Of a stretch of 37,250 nucleotides of DNA, positions 33,334 to 37,250 are shown piece after piece (the stretch's first letter is position 1; each line of letters opens with the position of its first letter). The notes under the pieces were generated by a model. The model made no database searches. It was given only the letters and a program-made list of their open reading frames with translations, and was not told the DNA's origin. The position numbers were made by a program, and so were the translations under genes. This stretch comes from JBAXBF01 sp034429745 (lineage in GTDB: Bacteria; Chloroflexota; Anaerolineae; Anaerolineales; DRKV01), in assembly GCA_034429745.1 (NCBI GenBank), contig DAOUFY010000093.1, forward strand, positions 1-37,250, read 5' to 3'.

Positions 33334-34244
33334 TAACGCAATCCTCCGCGACGTCGTTTCTTGAAAATGGTTGTGGCAGCGGCGGCATTGATTAGAAATG
33401 TAAAGATAAACAGTAAGATGCCTATGCCAAAAAGAGCATGATAATGGGTGCTTCCTTGAGCGACTTCGCCCATTTCGGCTGCAATCGTAGCTGTCATGGT
33501 GCGAACAGGGCGGAAGAAGGAATCTAGAGTCAACGGCATTCTGGCTGCATTGCCGGTGACCATCATTACAGCCATCGTCTCGCCAATAGCTCTGCCCATA
33601 CCAAGCATGACAGCGGTAATGATCCCTGAACGGGCAGCTGGCACTACTATGCGCCAAGTGGTTTGCCAATGAGTGGCACCTAAAGCTAGTCCTGCGTCGC
33701 GATAGCTTTTAGGGACTGCATCTAATGCATCTTCAGCGACTGAGATTATCGTGGGAAGTGCCATATAGGCAAGGATGAGGGAGCCGCTGAACGCGGTTAA
33801 GCCTGTAGGAAGATTGAAAACTTCACGCAGCCATGGAGTTACCATTGTCATTCCTAAAAAGCCTAAAACAACTGAAGGGATGCCGGCTAGTATTTCAATA
33901 AATGGTTTGAGAACCTCACGCAGCCAATGGGGGGCAACTTCGCGAATAAATACTGCTGTAGGTATTCCTAAAGGCAATGCGATGAGAATAGCGCCAAAAG
34001 TAACCATGGCAGAACCAAGGATCAATGGCAAGGTACCAAAAAGATCAAAGTTGGGATACCATAATCTTCCGAAAAAGTTACTTATGTCAACAGTGAAAAA
34101 GATCGGCACGCCTTCACGCAAAAGGAAGATAAAAATAAGGATGACAAAGCCTATGCTTGAAAAGCCGAGAATTTTTATCATAGCTTCGATAACGAAATCA
34201 AATCGGGCACGATGTTTCTCGCGATAAGAATAAAACTTATCCAC
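33333..34244 (-). CDS. pstC: Phosphate ABC transporter permease PstC
   Basis: The other membrane subunit of the Pst importer, 303 residues. A basic cytoplasmic N-terminus (YREKHRARFDF) is followed by a helix, then the FGTLPLILGSAMVTFGAILIALPLG segment, EIAGIPSVVLGFLGM-like residues near ILAGIPSVV and the loop GATHWQTTWRIVVPAARSGI that contacts the ATPase. The start codon is GTG at 34244-34242. It is set by AGGAGG at 34255-34250, which overlaps the pstS stop. About six membrane helices are visible. Confidence 0.94.
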   Translation of the reverse strand: MDKFYSYREKHRARFDFVIEAMIKILGFSSIGFVILIFIFLLREGVPIFFTVDISNFFGRLWYPNFDLFGTLPLILGSAMVTFGAILIALPLGIPTAVFIREVAPHWLREVLKPFIEILAGIPSVVLGFLGMTMVTPWLREVFNLPTGLTAFSGSLILAYMALPTIISVAEDALDAVPKSYRDAGLALGATHWQTTWRIVVPAARSGIITAVMLGMGRAIGETMAVMMVTGNAARMPLTLDSFFRPVRTMTATIAAEMGEVAQGSTHYHALFGIGILLFIFTFLINAAAATTIFKKRRRGGLR

Positions 34245-34253
34245 CCTATCCTC

Positions 34254-35180
34254 CTAGTTTTTAGGTGAACTATTCAATGGAACAAAACCTAATTTTATAA
34301 CAAACCTCTGACCATCCTGAAGAATCCAATGGATATATTCGCCTACTATGCCATTAGGTTCTCCAGCAGTGTACATATACAACGGCCGGGCTATTGGATA
34401 GGTCTTGTCGTTAACACTCTCAATAGAAGGCAGAACATAAGGCTGATTCTTACTGCTTGCAATGGCAAGTACTTTGACATCACTGGTAATGTATCCTAAC
34501 CCATCGTAACCTATCGCATTCGGGTTTTGACGCACTTCTGCGGTAATGCCTTCAGAGGAAGGCATGAGGAGAGTATCAACTGAAAAGAGGTTCTTATTGT
34601 TTGGATCTCCTAAGCGGATGACGTGTTCCAGAAAATACATATAAGTACCAGAATTAGATTCGCGCGATACTAGAACAATAGGTCTATCCTCACCACCGAC
34701 TTCGCTCCAATTGGTAATTTTGCTGGTGTAAATGTCAGATATTTGTTGCAAGGTTAGACCTTGAATAGGATTTTGGGGATGAACGATAACTGCAATTGCA
34801 TCCCAAGCGACGATAAATTCTTTGGGCTCGACCTTTTGGGCGCGAGCTTGGTTTATTTCATCTTCTTTCATCTGACGGGATGCGTTAGCAATGTCCACGG
34901 TTTGGTTAATAAGGGCAGCAATTCCTGTTCCAGAACCACCGCCGGTAACCGAAATGCTTATATTCGGGTGCTGAGACATATATTCCTCAGCCCAAGCTAG
35001 GGCTAGGTTGACTAATGTGTCTGATCCGACATTAGTAATACTTAGTTTGGGGGAGTTTTGAGAATTGTTTTTTAGTGATTCTGCTGGAATACATCCATTT
35101 AATCCGAATAGAAAAATAAGGATAAGGATTAATATATGAAAATTGACGTGAAGTGAATTCTGGATAGAATGTTTTTCCAT
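34254..35180 (-). CDS. pstS: Phosphate-binding lipoprotein PstS
   Basis: The extracytoplasmic phosphate receptor of the Pst importer. The 308-residue precursor has a hydrophobic signal with a lipobox ending at Cys30 (FLFGLNGC). The mature part contains the phosphate-contact segments VGSDTLVNLA, GGGSGTGIAALI and SRESNSGTYMYF. It also has ANASRQMKEDE, DAIAVIVHPQNP and LTLQQISDIYTSKITNWSEVGG, all typical of PstS. It heads the operon, 118 bases after the kinase gene, whose stop lies upstream of it on the same strand. No strong ribosome-binding site is visible before the ATG. The start overlaps no other gene. Confidence 0.95.
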   Translation of the reverse strand: MEKHSIQNSLHVNFHILILILIFLFGLNGCIPAESLKNNSQNSPKLSITNVGSDTLVNLALAWAEEYMSQHPNISISVTGGGSGTGIAALINQTVDIANASRQMKEDEINQARAQKVEPKEFIVAWDAIAVIVHPQNPIQGLTLQQISDIYTSKITNWSEVGGEDRPIVLVSRESNSGTYMYFLEHVIRLGDPNNKNLFSVDTLLMPSSEGITAEVRQNPNAIGYDGLGYITSDVKVLAIASSKNQPYVLPSIESVNDKTYPIARPLYMYTAGEPNGIVGEYIHWILQDGQRFVIKLGFVPLNSSPKN

Positions 35181-35244
35181 TTATTATGACGATTTCATTT
35201 CCTGCTTTTATTAGATAAATGCAATCTGTTTAAGCAGTCTTAGA

Positions 35245-35265
35245 AAGGTACTATAATTATACCTT
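35245..35265 (-). promoter_or_regulatory. Inverted repeat and -10 upstream of pstS
   Basis: AAGGTA (35245-35250) and TACCTT (35260-35265) form an inverted repeat around the palindromic AT-rich core TATAATTATA (35252-35261). On the minus strand TATAAT lies in the repeat, with TTCAGC about 18 bases upstream as a weak -35. The repeat overlaps this likely pst promoter and could be an operator. It does not match a recognisable PhoB or PhoP box. Confidence 0.4.
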
Positions 35266-35298
35266 AAAATATGTGCATTGCTGAATGGATAAGTTGTC

Positions 35299-37026
35299 TT
35301 AGTGAGGGTTTTTCTCTTTTGAAAAATGTAAGTAACCTTCGTGGTATCTTCCCATAGGTTCTTCGTCTTTGTGAGAATTAATTGAGGGGTCGGTTTTAGG
35401 TTGCAGAGGAAAGAAAAGGGTTACTGTTGTGCCTTTTCCGAGGGTACTGCTTAGTTCAACCCTCCCACCGTAGCTGCGAATGATACCCTGTATGACCGGC
35501 AATCCTAGTCCTGTCCCTTTGCCAAGTTCTTTAGTTGTAAAAAATGGGTCGAAAACTTTTTTTTGAATGGAATGAGGTATTCCGGTTCCTGAATCTTTCA
35601 CTGAGATAGTTACTTCATTGGACTTTTTATCATAATTGGTGCTGATGATGATTTTTCCTCCATCTGGCATTGCATCGCGGGCATTAGTGAGCAGATGAAT
35701 GAGCATCTCTGTAATATCATTTGAATCGCATACTATATGCGGTAGATTTGGCTGCAGTTTCATTATGATGGATATATTCTCTTCGTCAGGAAGTCTCATG
35801 GTTGCAAGTAAGGATATTTGGTTTACCAATTCGTTGAGATCTTGGGGCTGTCCTCGTTTAATATTCGGACGGGCGTAAATATCTAAGGCACGTACGATAT
35901 AGGCGATGCGCCAAGCATTGCGAGAGATCATTTCTAAATTATTCAATAAGTGTTCTTTTTGAATTGTCTCTCCTTTATTTATCGAATGAATTAAGCTATC
36001 GGCTACGCCGGTAATTACTTGCAAAGGAGTGTTCATCTCATGGGCAACACCGGCGGCGAGGGTGCCGATGGCAGCAAATTTCTGGGCTTGGCGCAAAGCT
36101 TCTTCAGATTGCTTTTGATAGGTGATATTGACTAAACCACCATAAATCCATTGGGCAGATGATCCTGTTTCATCAGCTATGCATTGTGCAAGAGAAAGTG
36201 CCCAAAAGGTCGTGTTGTTTTTTCGTTTTAAGCGCAACTCGCTTAGTGTAGAAGAGCCGGGACTAAGATTGAGAACATTTTCTCGGTAAATGGGCAAGTC
36301 TTCTTCGAGAACTAAAAATTCCCAACTACCTTTTTCTTTTATTTCTTCAATGCTGTAACCACAAATACGTTCTACTGCTCCAGAAATCCACGACAAAGAT
36401 ATTTCCCCTTGGGGAGTTCTCTGATAGGCGTAGATAATATCGGAAGTAATTTCAGAAATTCTTCGATAACGTTCTTCGCTGAGACGCAATTCTTCTTCAT
36501 CTCTTATTTGTTTGCTTATATCCTGAATGATGCCAAAAACTGTTTGACGTTTTGGATCATATTCGGCAATTGAATGGATGTCAACAATTTTTCCATCGGA
36601 AGGGCGGCGGATTTTAAAACGAACATCATAAGGTTTTTGGTAACGGACGAGTTCGGTTAAAGCTTGGTCAAGCATTTGGCGATATTGTAGGAGAGGAATT
36701 GATTGCACCTCAGAGATACTATATGTTCTTGATTTTAGACCATAGATGTTGCGGGCACCTTCAGAAGCAAAAACCGTTTTTGTATTTAGATCAAATTCCC
36801 AGTGTCCTACCTTGGCAACGGTTTCTGTACGACTTAGTCTGTTCAAATTTAGCTGTGTTTCAGTGTATGCAATGGCTCGTTCAAGGGCTAAAGCACATTG
36901 ATAAGAAAATGTTTCTATTAAAGTGGCGTCAAGTTTGCGGCGAGGGTGGCGATCGAAAATGTGCATTATGCCAAGGGCGCCTTTTTGCCCTTTAAAGGAG
37001 ATGCTGTATATTTGCTGAACATTCAA
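35299..37026 (-). CDS. PAS-domain sensor histidine kinase, 5' end disrupted
   Basis: A membrane-free, NtrB-like sensor kinase of about 575 residues counted from TTG at 37026. It starts with the end of a GAF-like domain (FKGQKGALGIMHIFDRHPRR). PAS-1 (about 70-175, AKVGHWEFDL) and PAS-2 (about 185-305, RRISEITSDIIYAY) follow, then HisKA with His329 in AGVAHEMNTPLQ and a HATPase domain with N-box Asn448 (LLTNARDA), DSGTGIP at 478-484 and GKGTGLGLP. All kinase motifs are intact. The proper start is unclear: no ATG or ribosome site is well placed, and the same frame upstream is coding-like but broken by two stop codons. A partner response regulator is not visible. It is co-directional with pst but is not PhoR-like. 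Confidence 0.8.
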   Translation of the reverse strand: MNVQQIYSISFKGQKGALGIMHIFDRHPRRKLDATLIETFSYQCALALERAIAYTETQLNLNRLSRTETVAKVGHWEFDLNTKTVFASEGARNIYGLKSRTYSISEVQSIPLLQYRQMLDQALTELVRYQKPYDVRFKIRRPSDGKIVDIHSIAEYDPKRQTVFGIIQDISKQIRDEEELRLSEERYRRISEITSDIIYAYQRTPQGEISLSWISGAVERICGYSIEEIKEKGSWEFLVLEEDLPIYRENVLNLSPGSSTLSELRLKRKNNTTFWALSLAQCIADETGSSAQWIYGGLVNITYQKQSEEALRQAQKFAAIGTLAAGVAHEMNTPLQVITGVADSLIHSINKGETIQKEHLLNNLEMISRNAWRIAYIVRALDIYARPNIKRGQPQDLNELVNQISLLATMRLPDEENISIIMKLQPNLPHIVCDSNDITEMLIHLLTNARDAMPDGGKIIISTNYDKKSNEVTISVKDSGTGIPHSIQKKVFDPFFTTKELGKGTGLGLPVIQGIIRSYGGRVELSSTLGKGTTVTLFFPLQPKTDPSINSHKDEEPMGRYHEGYLHFSKEKNPH

Positions 37027-37250
37027 CAGCTTAGCAAGGGATTGAGCAATATGTTTTGGAAAAATAAAGTCGGCTAATGAAATAAAATCGCCTTTATAAT
37101 GATAAAGACGGTTTCCTTTGTAGGCATCTTGAAAATTTTGGGTTATTTAGAAAGTAATGTTACTTAAATCATAGACGATGTTTTTTAATGCATTTTACCT
37201 ATTTTGTAAGGAAACACCGTAGTTAGCTTTCCAGCGTAATTTATCACCTG
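37027..37250 (-). pseudogene. Broken upstream part of the histidine kinase gene (GAF-like), runs off the window
   Basis: Reading the kinase frame leftward from the window edge gives GDKLRWKANYGVSLQNR, TAA (37197-37195), NALKNIVYDLSNITF, TAA (37149-37147) and then ITQNFQDAYKGNRLY, continuing through ISLADFIFPKHIAQSLAKLL into the kinase. Together this looks like a GAF domain. Two in-frame TAA codons 48 bases apart break it. The protein sequence around them is coding-like, so the stops look like recent mutations; sequencing error or internal initiation are alternatives. Confidence 0.55.

Noticed and set aside
33334..33669. In-frame extension of pstA upstream of 33333
   Set aside because: The extra residues come from the pstC coding strand read in another frame and have no hydrophobic or family-like character; ATG at 33333 overlaps the pstC stop and gives a normal PstA start.
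35299..37026. PhoR-type phosphate sensor linked to pst
   Set aside because: It has GAF and two PAS domains, no membrane segments and an NtrB-like HEMNTPLQ box, and no PhoB-type regulator is beside it.
37147..37197. Alternative genetic code or stop-codon recoding at the two TAA codons
   Set aside because: TAA is used as a normal stop elsewhere in the window (trpG, trpF, rpoC), and no recoding signal is visible; mutation is simpler.

Overview
The window is a bacterial chromosome segment with dense, operon-organised genes and no rRNA, tRNA, CRISPR, phage or insertion-sequence signal that I could find. Gene content, the rpoC gene carrying a large coiled-coil insertion in its N-terminal part, an orphan Zn-ribbon/OB-fold (DUF35) protein, and two-permease sugar ABC cassettes without their own ATPase fit Chloroflexota (Anaerolineae-like) best. 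That placement is inference from gene style, not proof.

Layout. (1) Positions 1-4798, + strand: the 3' part of a tryptophan operon, trpG(partial)-trpD-trpC-trpF-trpB-trpA, tightly packed with overlapping starts and stops. (2) 4824-8444, - strand: smc, convergent to trpA. (3) 8445-9800: a gene-poor stretch with an inverted repeat carrying mirrored -10 elements, a possible 18-aa peptide, an orphan DUF35 protein with a terminator, and a decayed locus. (4) 9801-16310, - strand: a sugar-use operon (GntR/HutC regulator, SIS protein, ROK kinase, GATase1-like protein, binding lipoprotein, two permeases). It has a consensus sigma-70 promoter and two operator-like repeats just downstream of the -10. 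(5) 16398-21106, + strand: a second consensus promoter, a yybP-ykoY (Mn2+) riboswitch with a built-in terminator, a P2A cation ATPase, an SDR and an alpha/beta hydrolase. (6) 21230-23080: a Tat-exported GH127-like protein, ended by a bidirectional terminator shared with rpoC. (7) 23182-27471, - strand: rpoC standing alone, without rpoB beside it. (8) 27817-30202, + strand: a ferritin-like/VIT1 fusion (MbfA type) and two tandem VUT-family transporters. (9) 30219-35180, - strand: a complete phosphate operon pstS-pstC-pstA-pstB-pstB-phoU with two ATPase genes. (10) 35299-37250, - strand: a PAS sensor histidine kinase whose GAF-encoding 5' part is broken by two in-frame TAA codons.

Working together: the Pst system imports phosphate. 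The riboswitch-ATPase unit probably exports Mn2+ (or Ca2+), and the MbfA-like protein probably exports iron or manganese. The GntR operon imports and phosphorylates an unknown sugar, perhaps an amino sugar. The most informative non-coding element is the 16377-16548 intergenic region, where divergent promoters, GntR operators and a Mn2+ riboswitch sit within about 220 bases.
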